64,000 bases of DNA from Acidobacteriota bacterium. Its GTDB lineage: Bacteria > Acidobacteriota > Terriglobia > Acidiferrales > UBA7541. The stretch lies in contig JACQDE010000079.1 in the NCBI GenBank assembly GCA_016201285.1, forward strand, positions 53,007 through 117,006, written 5' to 3'. A program made the translations under genes and the position numbers. Positions 45,306 through 54,793 of the stretch are shown in pieces. The notes under the pieces were generated by a model that searched no databases, had not been told where the DNA came from, and saw only the letters and a program-made list of their open reading frames with translations. The number at the start of each line of letters is the position of its first letter. The stretch's first letter is position 1.

Positions 45306-45851
45306 ATGATTGGAAGAAAGACTTCGTGTTTTTTCGTTGCAATGTTCATGTCCGCTTTGGCTCTGGTCGCGCACCCACTTCTTGCACTTGGGTGGCCAGC
45401 AAAGCAATCTTCTGGAGCAGAGCACACTAGAAACGACATGCGAAAGAGAATCGACACACTGATCCGGCAAACGGTGAAGGAAGGTAATTTCAGAACTGCG
45501 GACGGGGTTGCGTTCAATATGGAGGTTCCCCCATCAATGGCCGTCATCAAAGAGATTCAGAGCTACGGCGAAAAGGCGCTTCCTATACTAGAAGAATATG
45601 TTTGGGGCAAAGGGAATCGCGAGGCTGTGGTGGCATTGCGCCTCATCGGCCAAGTGGGAGGGGCAAACCTAGTCAAAACCTTGGGCCCCGTTGTGGAACG
45701 GCATCCTTCCCCTCAATTGAGAATCCGTGCTTTGCGCTGGCTTTCCCGAGGGCCAAAAAAGGAAATCCTTCCCATTATCAGAAAGGCCGCTGATTCCGAC
45801 CCTGACGAATCAGTCCGAAGGGTTGCAAAAGAAATTCTCGCGCTGGACTGA
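45306..45851 (+). CDS. exported HEAT-repeat protein
   Basis: A 181-residue protein with a signal peptide (FFVAMFMSALALVAHPLLALG) and a C-terminal half of HEAT-like helical pairs (GNREAVVALRLIGQVGGANLVKTL, SPQLRIRALRWLSRG, DESVRRVAKEILALD). It probably provides a protein-binding surface in the periplasm. ATG 45306 is used; the open frame begins with TTG 45288 that overlaps the previous stop. Its TGA stop (45849-45851) is in the same frame as the truncated TIG-like remnant that follows, so the two could once have been one frame. Confidence 0.65.
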   Translation: MIGRKTSCFFVAMFMSALALVAHPLLALGWPAKQSSGAEHTRNDMRKRIDTLIRQTVKEGNFRTADGVAFNMEVPPSMAVIKEIQSYGEKALPILEEYVWGKGNREAVVALRLIGQVGGANLVKTLGPVVERHPSPQLRIRALRWLSRGPKKEILPIIRKAADSDPDESVRRVAKEILALD

Positions 45852-46706
45852 TTTGGTAAGATCGTCACTGCTGGCGGCCAGCCAAGCAACAGCGTCGACT
45901 TCATCGCGAACGGAAATTGCTACGTCACGGTCATACAAGCCACAGTAACGAAGGCTGACATCGTAGGCGATGAGATCGTGGTATCCCTGTCGCCAGCGAG
46001 TGCGAGCGGAAGGTTGCTTGTTACTATGCAAGGAGCGGGGCCCAATGCTGCGATATTCGACGGCACAGTAAGCGGAGGAACCTACACGTATTCGTTTAAC
46101 AGAAACAGCCTTGCGATTGGGCAGTACACGGCTGTCAACGCGACCTGGACTGTCAACGGCACGAGTTCAGCAGCCAGCAAGCCGGTCAGCTTCAACGTGT
46201 TGGGCAACTATCTTCACACTCAATACAATACGCCAACGGAATCGTCCTGCACGGGTGGCGCTGCGGCTGCGTACAAGACCGACAACCAATGTCTTTTTAC
46301 GGGCACAACGCTCAGGTCTGATTTTATTTCTCAGTCCTGGCTTAACGGAAGTGGGATTACCATAAGCTTTGGCGCGGAGCAAAACGAAGCATTCTGTATG
46401 ACGCCGTCCCACAACCCGCCCGCTGACGCCAACGGACGAAGCTTTCGACCTGTTTCCCAGATCACGGCACCCGGCGGACCTGTCAGTAACACCACCGTTG
46501 CCAAGGGAGATGATGCTCCGCTTATATATGGAGATCAAATCTTGATTGTTGGGTTGGGGAGTGGCGGAGCTACGGTGAAAACCGTCACGGACCGTTGCCC
46601 TGCATGCACAGGCCAACAGCAACTTGATAACTACACGACGCAATCTTCCTGTGCTGTGGGTACCATTCCAAGTCTTGGAACATTTAAGACCATCCGGCTG
46701 CGATGA
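45852..46706 (+). pseudogene. 5'-truncated exported TIG/3D-like protein
   Basis: The frame is open directly after the HEAT-gene stop but has no good start; GTG 45978 is the first candidate. The first residues (TAGGQPSNSVDF) match the end of the TIG domain in the large protein upstream (TASGQTSNSVNF). The rest contains GGTYTYSFNRNSLAIGQYTAVNATW and ends in GGATVKTVTDRCPACTGQQQLDNYT, which recalls a 3D/RlpA-type barrel. No signal peptide is present, so it looks like the C-terminal part of a second TIG gene cut off from its 5' end. It might still be translated from 45978. Confidence 0.55.
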
Positions 46707-46716
46707 GGTCGCTACG

Positions 46717-47727
46717 ATGGAGACCGTCAAAAGGAACTCATTCAACTCCCGATGCTTCGTAGGGGGCCTTCTACTTATTTTGCCAGCTCTGACTCCTTGG
46801 AGTGCCACCTCGCATGCGTTGGGACATACTTCTGTTTCCTCCCCTGGACAAAGCGCAGGCTATTTTGCGTTCGACCCAGATCATCAGAAGCCCGTTGCGG
46901 CTGAGAAGCGAGGCATCCGTACCGTATTCAAGGCGCACGATCGCTGCGCGAGTTGTCCGAGCGGATACCGTCTCCACTTCGAGATATTTGATTCAACTCG
47001 CGCAACGAGAAAGAAGTTTGTAGTCGAAAATCGAATGGCCCAAGTTGATGCAATCCAGGTACTCAGCCCGTCAAAAACAGTTATTCTAGGCAGGGTCCAG
47101 GCGAGCGTCCAGATAGTTACTGTCGTCGACAACGAAACCGCGAGAGTGACCGACAGCTTTTTGTGTTTCCGGCCGGTGGTTTCTCCTTCCGGGCAGTTTG
47201 TTGCCTATGTGAAAGTATTTCCAATCCACTTCGTGGAAGGTGTCTCGAACGAATATCTGATTTACGATTTCGAGAGTACAGCAGTCGAAAATAGAGGCCC
47301 AGGTATTCCGATTACGAATGACATTGATGTAGGGTTTCCAATTTTTCCATTAGGCAGTTCAAACTTGCCTGGCGATAACGTGAGTGTCGTCGAGAAGGAT
47401 AGGCATATGCTCGCCTCCGAGAGGTTTTTTTGGTCGGCGGACAGTAAGAATTTAGCGTTTGTCGACTGGTCCAACGGGCGGGCTTCGATTGTCGTCGCGG
47501 AAATTTCCCGCGGCTCTCGAATTCCCCGAATTGCCAGCAAGCCGCTGGACCCGCAGGAAATTTCGAACAGCGAACATTGCAAAGAATATCGGGATAAACT
47601 CGCCTTTTCTTTCGTTGTGACGCAAATTGAATTTCTAAGCTTTCAAGGAAGCCATGTGCGGCTAAAATTCCGCTTCAACGACCCCGGATGTAAGAGATTA
47701 GACTCCATCGACCTATCCCTACCGTGA
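46717..47727 (+). CDS. hypothetical exported propeller-like protein
   Basis: A 336-residue protein with a signal peptide (FVGGLLLILPALTPWSATSHA) and a body of repeated beta strands with the YVK-FS-SGQ-VAY pattern of beta-propellers (FRPVVSPSGQFVAYVKVFP, FFWSADSKNLAFVDWSNGRASIV). Cys residues occur in DRCASCPSGYRL and near the C-terminus. I do not recognise a family. ATG 46717 is chosen for the signal peptide; it overlaps nothing and lies 10 bases after the truncated TIG-like frame. The region is relatively AT-rich. Confidence 0.6.
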   Translation: METVKRNSFNSRCFVGGLLLILPALTPWSATSHALGHTSVSSPGQSAGYFAFDPDHQKPVAAEKRGIRTVFKAHDRCASCPSGYRLHFEIFDSTRATRKKFVVENRMAQVDAIQVLSPSKTVILGRVQASVQIVTVVDNETARVTDSFLCFRPVVSPSGQFVAYVKVFPIHFVEGVSNEYLIYDFESTAVENRGPGIPITNDIDVGFPIFPLGSSNLPGDNVSVVEKDRHMLASERFFWSADSKNLAFVDWSNGRASIVVAEISRGSRIPRIASKPLDPQEISNSEHCKEYRDKLAFSFVVTQIEFLSFQGSHVRLKFRFNDPGCKRLDSIDLSLP

Positions 47728-47839
47728 TTCAACCCCACCTGCCAAAGCCCCGTTAAGCAGGATGTTACAAGCGGATCGAAAATGGGGAGCTTGGATCCTT
47801 GAGGAGGGCGACAGCGTGGACAAAAGCTTTAAAATATCT

Positions 47840-47867
47840 TTGCTTTTTATTCGCCTTGTGCTAGGAT
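47840..47867 (+). promoter_or_regulatory. predicted recA promoter
   Basis: TTGCTT (47840-47845), 16 bases, TAGGAT (47862-47867). A leader of about 40 bases leads to AGGAGGG at 47906-47912. No LexA box I recognise is present. Confidence 0.5.
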
Positions 47868-48015
47868 GCCCTCTATTGACGGGGTGCGGCCTACTTCCCC
47901 CGAACAGGAGGGTACAATGGTTTCTGCGGATGCAACGGGTCAACTCTCTGGTAAACTCCAGGTCCCTGGGGTGGTTGTCCACCCGGATGGCAATCACAAA
48001 GGCAGAGGTGGCGTC

Positions 48016-49089
48016 ATGGCAGACGACAGAGCAAAGATGGTCGAAAACGCGATCGCGCAGATCGAGAAGCAGTACGGCAAGGGCTCCATCATGCGTCTGG
48101 GCAATAAGGACGTGCTGGTCCCGGTCAGCGTGATTCCCACGGGTTCTCCTTCCCTGGACGCGGCTCTGGGCGTGGGCGGCGTGCCGCGCGGCCGCGTGAT
48201 TGAAATCTACGGCCCGGAGGCCGGCGGCAAGACCACGCTCACTCTCCACATCATCGCGGAGGCGCAGAAGATGGGCGGCCAGGCGGCGTTCATTGACGCC
48301 GAGCACGCGCTGGACCCCTCCTACGCGCGCCGCCTTGGCGTGGACGTGGATAACCTGCTGGTTTCCCAGCCCGACAACGGCGAGCAGGCGTTGGAAATCG
48401 CCGAGGCGCTGATCCGCTCCGGCGGCGTGGACGTGGTGGTAGTGGACTCGGTGGCCGCGCTCGTGCCCAAGGCCGAGCTGGAAGGCGAAATGGGCGAGCC
48501 GACAATGGGTTTGCAGGCGCGGCTGATGTCGCAGGCGCTGCGCAAGCTCACCGCGATTGTCTCGAAGTCAAAGACATCCCTGATCTTCATCAACCAGGTG
48601 CGCGAAAAAATCGGCGTGCTCTTCGGCAACCCGGAAACCACCACCGGCGGCCGCGCGCTGAAGTTCTACTCTTCCATCCGCATCGACATCCGCCGCATCC
48701 AGGCCATCAAGGAAGGTGACCGCGTGGTCGGCTCGCGCACCCGCGCCAAAGTCGTGAAAAACAAAGTGGCCGCGCCCTTCCGCGAAGCCGAGTTCGACAT
48801 CATCTACGGCGAGGGCGTCTCCCGCGAGGGCGACCTGATCGACGTTGCCGTGGAGAAGAACATCGTCGAAAAGGCCGGCCAGTGGATCAGCTTCGGGGGC
48901 GAGCGTCTGGGGCAAGGGCGCGAAAATGCGCGCACCTTCCTGAAGGAAAACCCGGACATCCGCGAAAAGCTCGATGCCGCCGTGCGCAAAGCGCTCGGCA
49001 TCGCCGGCCTCGGGGAGGCGCGTCTCGGCCCGCAGTTGGCCACCGCCGCTTCCGCTTCCGCCGCGGCCAAAGGCAAGCCGGCCCGCTAA
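48016..49089 (+). CDS. recA: recombinase A
   Basis: A 357-residue RecA from the ATG at 48016, the conserved family start ([20 protein letters not shown]). Walker A is GPEAGGKTT, Walker [11 protein letters not shown]; the L1 loop is [23 protein letters not shown] and the L2 loop [18 protein letters not shown]. It forms filaments on single-stranded DNA for homologous recombination and SOS co-protease activity. An in-frame ATG at 47917 with a near-perfect ribosome-binding site (AGGAGGG, 47906-47912) would add 33 residues, so a longer form is possible. A strong hairpin at 49116-49152 follows the gene. Confidence 0.97.
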   Translation: MADDRAKMVENAIAQIEKQYGKGSIMRLGNKDVLVPVSVIPTGSPSLDAALGVGGVPRGRVIEIYGPEAGGKTTLTLHIIAEAQKMGGQAAFIDAEHALDPSYARRLGVDVDNLLVSQPDNGEQALEIAEALIRSGGVDVVVVDSVAALVPKAELEGEMGEPTMGLQARLMSQALRKLTAIVSKSKTSLIFINQVREKIGVLFGNPETTTGGRALKFYSSIRIDIRRIQAIKEGDRVVGSRTRAKVVKNKVAAPFREAEFDIIYGEGVSREGDLIDVAVEKNIVEKAGQWISFGGERLGQGRENARTFLKENPDIREKLDAAVRKALGIAGLGEARLGPQLATAASASAAAKGKPAR

Positions 49090-49115
49090 CAGAACGCTGA
49101 CAAAGTTATCTTGTC

Positions 49116-49152
49116 ATTCCTCGGGCCGGCGCATTTCGCCGGCCCGAGGAAT
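49116..49152. repeat. strong hairpin after recA, dispersed-repeat type
   Basis: ATTCCTCGGGCCGGCG (49116-49131), loop CATTT, CGCCGGCCCGAGGAAT (49137-49152): a perfect 16-base stem preceded by TTGTC, like the GTCAT-CC..GGAAT repeats elsewhere. A weak T-tract (CTGTTTTCC) follows, so it may also terminate recA transcription. Confidence 0.75.
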
Positions 49153-49371
49153 CTGTTTTCCTTTCGCGGCGCGAAATCCAGGAGCTGATTCCTCGCACTC
49201 CGCATCCGATTCCTGCATTTCCATTCTGGTCCGGCACTTTTCCCAAGTATTAACGCTTTTTCCTGCCGCTTTCTTTTCGCTCTTGCGCGGTCCCCGCTGC
49301 CTCTCTTAGAATCAATTTCTGCCGATAATTCTGGAGAGACGGCAAAAAGCCATCGGCGTCTAATAAGCTGA

Positions 49372-50511
49372 ATGAAACGATCGTCCAACCTCCGACAGTG
49401 CATGGCGGCATTGCTGGCTCTCCTTTTGCTGGAAGGGTCCGTCTCCGTGGCCTCGGCGAAGCCCGCGGCGGTGCGGCGCAGCGGCGCCCGCACGGCGTCG
49501 CTCTCCAAGCCGGCGCCCCGCAAGTCTGCCGCACGCACCTCGCGCTACGGCATACCCACCTACGCCGATTCCACCAGGGACGACGTGCCGGAGTTTGACG
49601 ATCCGGTGGTGCGCGAAGCCGCCGTTGCTGCGCTTGGCCGCTTCAACGGCGCCGTGGTCGCCGTGGACCCCAACAACGGCCGTGTCCTTTCCATCGTCAA
49701 CCAACGTCTCGCGTTTTCCGGCGGCTTCCAGCCGTGCTCCACGTTCAAGACCGTCGTCGGCGTCGCCGCGCTCGAGCAGGGCATCATCACCCGCGACACC
49801 ATGGTTCAAGTGGCTCGGCGGCGCTATCTGAATCTCACCGAAGCGCTGGCCCATTCCAACAATCAATTCTTCGAAGCCCTCGGCCGCCAGATGGGCTTCG
49901 ACACCGTCTCGCATTACGGGAAACTCTTTGGATTGGGCGAGCCGGCGGGCTACAACATTTTCGAGGAGCATCCCGGGCTGTTTCCGCAGAAACCGCCCCA
50001 GTACGGCGGCGTCGCGCGTATGTCCAGCTTCGGCGAGGGCATCCAGCTCACGCCGTTGCAGCTCGCCTCGATCGGCGCCACGCTGGCCAACGGCGGCACG
50101 GTGTACTACCTCCAGTATCCGCGCACCGATGAAGAGCGCCGCGGCTTCGCGCCGATGGTCAAGCGCAAGCTGAACATCGAAGCGTATCTTCCCGACGTCC
50201 GCGAGGGCATGCTGGCTGCGGTGCTCTACGGCACCGGCCGTTCCGCCTTCGATCCCTATGGCGAACAGACGCTGGGCAAGACCGGCACCTGTTCCGACCA
50301 GGGCTCGCGGCTGGGCTGGTTCGTTTCGTATGCGGATCAGGTGCGGCCGCGGCTAGTGGTGGCGGTACTTCTGCGCGGGCGCAGCCACATCGTGAACGGG
50401 CACACAGCCGCGGATGTTGCCGGCAAAGTGTTCACGCGGCTGCGCGAGGCCAACTATTTTTCGCAGGCCGTGCGCGGTTCCGACGGGGCCGTTTCCGGTT
50501 CACCGCACTGA
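49372..50511 (+). CDS. penicillin-binding transpeptidase domain protein
   Basis: A 379-residue exported protein: signal peptide (MAALLALLLLEGSVSVASA), basic linker, then a penicillin-binding transpeptidase fold. Active-site motifs are all present: SxxK in QPCSTFKTVVG, SxN in AHSNNQFF and KTG in LGKTGTCSD. There is no glycosyltransferase or PBP dimerisation domain, so it is a transpeptidase-only enzyme, shorter than PBP2/PBP3. It may crosslink peptidoglycan or act as a carboxypeptidase; a class-D beta-lactamase-like role is less likely but not excluded. It follows recA on the same strand with about 280 bases between. Confidence 0.87.
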   Translation: MKRSSNLRQCMAALLALLLLEGSVSVASAKPAAVRRSGARTASLSKPAPRKSAARTSRYGIPTYADSTRDDVPEFDDPVVREAAVAALGRFNGAVVAVDPNNGRVLSIVNQRLAFSGGFQPCSTFKTVVGVAALEQGIITRDTMVQVARRRYLNLTEALAHSNNQFFEALGRQMGFDTVSHYGKLFGLGEPAGYNIFEEHPGLFPQKPPQYGGVARMSSFGEGIQLTPLQLASIGATLANGGTVYYLQYPRTDEERRGFAPMVKRKLNIEAYLPDVREGMLAAVLYGTGRSAFDPYGEQTLGKTGTCSDQGSRLGWFVSYADQVRPRLVVAVLLRGRSHIVNGHTAADVAGKVFTRLREANYFSQAVRGSDGAVSGSPH

Positions 50512-50524
50512 CCCCGCGCCGCTC

Positions 50525-52120
50525 TCACTTCAATCCCTGTCCCCGGCGGTATTCCTCCAGGCATTCGGGACAGAAGGTGTGGCTCACCTGGGCATCGGAA
50601 TGCTGCGCGACGTAGTGGTCCAACCGCTCCCACGCGCCCTGGCCGCGGCCCACCCCTTCGTCGTTGCGGATCTTTCCGCAGGTGCAGCACACCGGCAGGA
50701 TCTGCTCGTACATCCGCAGCTTCGTTCTCTCGGTCAGATCCAGCAGCACCAACAGGCTGGCGGGCTTGCCCTCATACACGACTCGTTCCGCGTGTACCTC
50801 GACCCTGATTTCACTGCCGTCTTTTCGCGTGTGGCCCACTTCATACAGCAGCGGAGCTTCCTCTCCGGCGGCCCGCTTCCGCGAATACTCCTTCATCCGC
50901 TCCACGTCCTCGGGCACGAGATGAGCGAAGGGCGCATCCGCCTTGATCTCCTCCACCGGACTTTCGTACCCGTGCAGTCGCGCGTCGGCCGGGTTCACAA
51001 ACTCCAGCTTCCCCGCCCGCACGATCCGCACGGCCACGGGCAGGTGTTCCAGCAACTCTCGGAACTTCTGCTCGCTCGCGCGCAGCGCTTCCACAGCGCG
51101 TTTGCTCTCGGTCACGTCCTCCACGGTTCCGACGTAATAGAGAATCTGGCCGCCGGCGTCGCGCACGGCCCGGGCGTTCTCGCGAAACCAGATGCGGTTG
51201 CCGTCCTTGCGATAGACCTCGTACTCGATTCCCTCCACGGCGCCTTCTTGCTCGATCCGCCGCTTAAACTCCTCGCGCTGCTCCGGGCGCACGTAGGCTT
51301 GCCGTGCGATATCGGTGCGGCTGGCCATCAGTTCCTCGGGAGAGGCGAAACCGTACATCTGCGCCATCGCCGGATTCACGCTGAGGTAGCGCCCGTCGGG
51401 TGTCGTCTGAAAGATCCCCAGCACTGCGTCGTTGAAAATCCCCCGGTACCTTTCCTCCGCCTGCCGCAAGGCCTCTTCGCCTCGCTTCCGCTCGCTAATG
51501 TTGCGGATGACCGCCACGAACGACTTCTCATTCGCGAGCGTCAGTTCGTTCAGCGAGAACTCCACCGGAAATCTTTCGCCCCCCAGGCGTTGCCCCTCCA
51601 GCTCGACCACCCCTTTTCCCACGACGCGCGGTTCACCCGTGGCGCGGTATCGGGCCATTCCTTCGCGGCAACGCTGGACATACTCCGGCGGCATGAGTTC
51701 CTCTAGTTCTCTGCCTTGCAGCACGCCGGCCGGGTGTCCGAACATCTTCTCTGCGGCCTGATTGGCAAATCGGATTTTCCGGTCCCAGCCGCTAATGACG
51801 ATCCCGTCCTGCACGGCTCCCGCAATGGCCTGAAACCGCGCTTCCGCCGCCGCGGCAGAGTACTGTGCCGCCAGATGCGCCACCGGCCGCAGGGTGACGG
51901 CGTAGAGCGTCGGCAGGGCAACCGCTGAGAGCAGCAGCGTGTCCATCAGGGATGTCCAGAGCGTGATCGGCTGCCCCGAAGCCTTCAGCAGCAGCATCAC
52001 ACCCATCTCGGTGGCCGCCACCACCGCAATGCTTCGCCACAGAATCTTCGCCACCGACTGCACAATGGCCAGTTCCGCCGCTGCTTGATGGGCGGAAAGG
52101 CGAATGGCATGGTTTTTCAT
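50525..52120 (-). CDS. membrane PAS sensor with C-terminal Cys module (1)
   Basis: A 531-residue protein: two N-terminal membrane helices (IAVVAATEMGVMLLL, LMDTLLLSAVALPTLYAVTL), then three PAS domains (AEARFQAIAGAVQDGI, AEERYRGIFNDAVLGI, SEQKFRELLEHLPVAV) with PAC segments. The end is a Cys module (LPVCCTCGKIRNDEG, WERLDHYVAQHSDAQVSHTFCPECLEEY). No kinase, GGDEF or HD output domain is present. The terminal module is widespread at the ends of PAS proteins and probably binds a metal or mediates an interaction. A longer paralogue lies next to it on the same strand. Confidence 0.85.
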   Translation of the reverse strand: MKNHAIRLSAHQAAAELAIVQSVAKILWRSIAVVAATEMGVMLLLKASGQPITLWTSLMDTLLLSAVALPTLYAVTLRPVAHLAAQYSAAAAEARFQAIAGAVQDGIVISGWDRKIRFANQAAEKMFGHPAGVLQGRELEELMPPEYVQRCREGMARYRATGEPRVVGKGVVELEGQRLGGERFPVEFSLNELTLANEKSFVAVIRNISERKRGEEALRQAEERYRGIFNDAVLGIFQTTPDGRYLSVNPAMAQMYGFASPEELMASRTDIARQAYVRPEQREEFKRRIEQEGAVEGIEYEVYRKDGNRIWFRENARAVRDAGGQILYYVGTVEDVTESKRAVEALRASEQKFRELLEHLPVAVRIVRAGKLEFVNPADARLHGYESPVEEIKADAPFAHLVPEDVERMKEYSRKRAAGEEAPLLYEVGHTRKDGSEIRVEVHAERVVYEGKPASLLVLLDLTERTKLRMYEQILPVCCTCGKIRNDEGVGRGQGAWERLDHYVAQHSDAQVSHTFCPECLEEYRRGQGLK

Positions 52121-52345
52121 TTCCCTCTCCCCCTCGGAGGTGGACTCGTGCCCGGATTATCCGCGATGTTGCCGGTATGTCGTCATAGGAACCGCATGGA
52201 AGGGAGCGCCCCGGGACCGCTGGCTCTTACTTTATCACACCTGCCGCGGCCGGCCCGCACCGCCAATCAGCGTGCCGAGCGGACGAGAAAAGACACCCTC
52301 CCGCCCGCGGAAACGCGCTCCGGAGGCAGAGCGCCTCTCCGCTGA

Positions 52346-54298
52346 CTATTTCAATCCTTCCTTTTCGCGGTACCCCTCGAAACACTCCGGGCAGAAGGTG
52401 TGGCTGAGTTTGGCATCGCTGTGCCGGGCGATGTAGTGGTCCAGGCGATCCCAGGCGCCTGTGCCGGCCTCGACGCCGGAATCGTCGCGGATCTTGCCGC
52501 ATACGCAGCAGACCGGCAGCAACTGCTCGTACATCTGGATCTTGCGCTGCTCGGTCAGGTCGTGCAGGGCCAGCAGGCTGGCGGGCGCGCCTTCGTAGAT
52601 GATCCGTTCCGCGTTGATTTCGGCGACAAACTTGCCGCCATCGCGGCGGAAGCGACGCACCTCGTACCGGCGCGGCACATCTTCGCCGAGCGCCCGCCGC
52701 CGGCCGTACTCTCGCACTCGCTCGAGGTCTTCTGGCGCGATGAACGCCGCGTCGTCAACCTGGAATTGCTCCTCCGGGGCGTTGTAGCCGTGCAGCCGGG
52801 CGTCGGCGATGTTGGCGAATACCAGCTTCTCGTCCTGGATGATTCGCACCGGCACCGGCAGGCTTTCCAGCATTTCGCGAAACTTCTTCTCGCTCGCCCG
52901 CAGGGATTCCTCGGCTTGCTTGCGCTCGGTGATGTCGTGCATCACGCCCATGATGGCCGGTCCGCCCTGATAAGTAATCACCGAGCCGCTGCCGAGCAGG
53001 TGCATCGGCCGTCCGTCCTTGCGGAACTGGATGGTTTCGAAGCCGCGGGTCTTGCCTTCTCGCAGGAGTTGCTCGACTTTCCGCTGGCCGCGCTCCACGT
53101 CCCGCGTGAGCGATTTCAGGCTCTTTCCGACAAACTCTTTTTCGCTGAAGCCGTACATTTCGCAGGCCGCCGGATTGGCGGCCAGGATAACCTCATCTCG
53201 GGGCCGGAAGATGATAATGGCGTCGTTGGCGTACTCGAACAGGTCCTGGTAGCGCAGTTCGGATTCCCGCGCCACTCTCTCCAGTTCCTTCCGCGACGTC
53301 AGGTCCTGATAGATCGCGTACAGGCCTTCGAGCTGTCCCCCGATCAGCAGGGGCACGCCGTGGACCTCGACGTCCACCAGGCTGCCATCCTTGCGCCGGC
53401 GCCGCGTGATGGCGTGTGAAGCCTGGCCCCCAATCCCGCGTTTCGTCATCCGCTCCGCTTCTTCCATCTGCTCGTCAGGCGCCACCAGCTTGTCCAGCTT
53501 CAGGCCGGCAATCTCGGCGCTGCGATACTGGAAGAGATTCTCGAAGGCCGGATTGCACATCTGCACGCGTTGGTCCTTGTCGAGCACCACCACGGCCAGG
53601 GGGCTGTTGGTGATCAGCGCGTTCAAGCGCGCGGTGCGGGCCTGAAGCTCCTGTTCCGCTTCCCGCCGCGTGGTGATGTCCCGCAACACGACCACGAATT
53701 CTGGCTGGTCGGCGTCGCGCAGCATGCTGACGCGGACCTCGGCGGGGAAGCGAGTTCCATCCTGGCGCAGCAACTCCAGTTCCATGGCGCCCTTTTCCTG
53801 CAACGTGGGCCTGCCGGTGGCGCGGAACACCTCTCGCGCCGCAGCGAGAAACTCCCTCGTATCTTCCGGCAGAACGCGGGTGATATTCATTCCGGCCCAT
53901 TGGCGCGGCCCAAAGCCGAACATGTGCTCTGTGGCCCGGTTGGCAAAGCGCAGCTTCCAATCCAAGTCCACGATGACGATGGCGTCTCCCGCCGCCTGCG
54001 CGATCGCCTGGAATCTCGCTTCCGCCGCCGCACGCGCGTGCTCACCCGCCAGCTTCGTCACCGGCCGCAGCGTCATCGCGTAGAGCAGCGGCAGGGCCAG
54101 CACCGTGACCAGCACGATCTCGGACAACTCCCGGCGCATGCCCTGCTTGATCCCGAAGCTGTCCAGAACAGAGAGTACCAGCACATCGATCGCTACCACC
54201 GTCACCAGCGTGCGCAACACAATGCCCGCCGTCGAGCGCACCACTGCCAGTTGCGCCTCGGCCTGGGCGGCCCCGTCCGGCCTTTTACCCTTTGCCAT
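52346..54298 (-). CDS. membrane PAS sensor with C-terminal Cys module (2)
   Basis: A 650-residue paralogue of the neighbouring PAS protein with one extra PAS domain (four in all: AEARFQAIAQAAGDAI, RLNALITNSPLAVVVL, LRYQDLFEYANDAIII, SEKKFREMLESLPVPV). It has two N-terminal membrane helices and the same C-terminal Cys module (LPVCCVCGKIRDDSG, WDRLDHYIARHSDAKLSHTFCPECFEGY). As in the first, no output domain is present, so signals must pass through a partner or through the Cys module. The two genes are about 225 bases apart and probably arose by duplication. Confidence 0.85.
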   Translation of the reverse strand: MAKGKRPDGAAQAEAQLAVVRSTAGIVLRTLVTVVAIDVLVLSVLDSFGIKQGMRRELSEIVLVTVLALPLLYAMTLRPVTKLAGEHARAAAEARFQAIAQAAGDAIVIVDLDWKLRFANRATEHMFGFGPRQWAGMNITRVLPEDTREFLAAAREVFRATGRPTLQEKGAMELELLRQDGTRFPAEVRVSMLRDADQPEFVVVLRDITTRREAEQELQARTARLNALITNSPLAVVVLDKDQRVQMCNPAFENLFQYRSAEIAGLKLDKLVAPDEQMEEAERMTKRGIGGQASHAITRRRRKDGSLVDVEVHGVPLLIGGQLEGLYAIYQDLTSRKELERVARESELRYQDLFEYANDAIIIFRPRDEVILAANPAACEMYGFSEKEFVGKSLKSLTRDVERGQRKVEQLLREGKTRGFETIQFRKDGRPMHLLGSGSVITYQGGPAIMGVMHDITERKQAEESLRASEKKFREMLESLPVPVRIIQDEKLVFANIADARLHGYNAPEEQFQVDDAAFIAPEDLERVREYGRRRALGEDVPRRYEVRRFRRDGGKFVAEINAERIIYEGAPASLLALHDLTEQRKIQMYEQLLPVCCVCGKIRDDSGVEAGTGAWDRLDHYIARHSDAKLSHTFCPECFEGYREKEGLK

Positions 54299-54793
54299 TC
54301 ATTTCTCCTTGATGGGTACGCTTGCGGTGCAATGGCAAGTTCTCAATGTTCACGCCTCCTGAGGATTGGAACAAACGGCGTCTCGGGGCCCGAGAAGAAG
54401 GGAATCGATTCGGTTGTTCCGGGGAAACCGTGGAAGATTCATGGGCACGTGCTTTGCCATTGGAGGGTCCCGTTTCCGAGAGCGCCAGCCTTACCGGGCG
54501 CGCCGCCCTCGGCTTACACCACCTCTCCATCTCCTATATCGGCAGACTCAGTGGACAACTTTAGGCCCGCAGCGGCTTCATTTTGACACCCTGGGCGCGC
54601 CACGCCAACCAGTGTCTGCGCGGCTTTGCGCGAGCCGCCCGGCCGGACGGGGCCTCTCGTTCATTCTTCGCCGCATCCCCGCGGTTTTGCTCTGGACTTC
54701 CGCTTTCAACTTGGGCGAGATATGGGATCTGGGGTATTCTGCTGCTTCGCGCCGGGGCGCGTGGCGCAGGTACTTTCTTTTCTTCGGGGGATT
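54299..54793. other. divergent intergenic region
   Basis: About 495 bases between the PAS gene and the M23 peptidase gene. Several short open frames cross it, none with a recognisable domain. No clear promoter, RNA gene or repeat family member was recognised. Confidence 0.5.

Noticed and set aside
47762..48133. Open frame with a lipoprotein-like start overlapping recA
   Set aside because: The part overlapping recA is a shadow frame; the short hydrophobic start (LTGCG) covers the recA promoter, so it is unlikely to be a gene.
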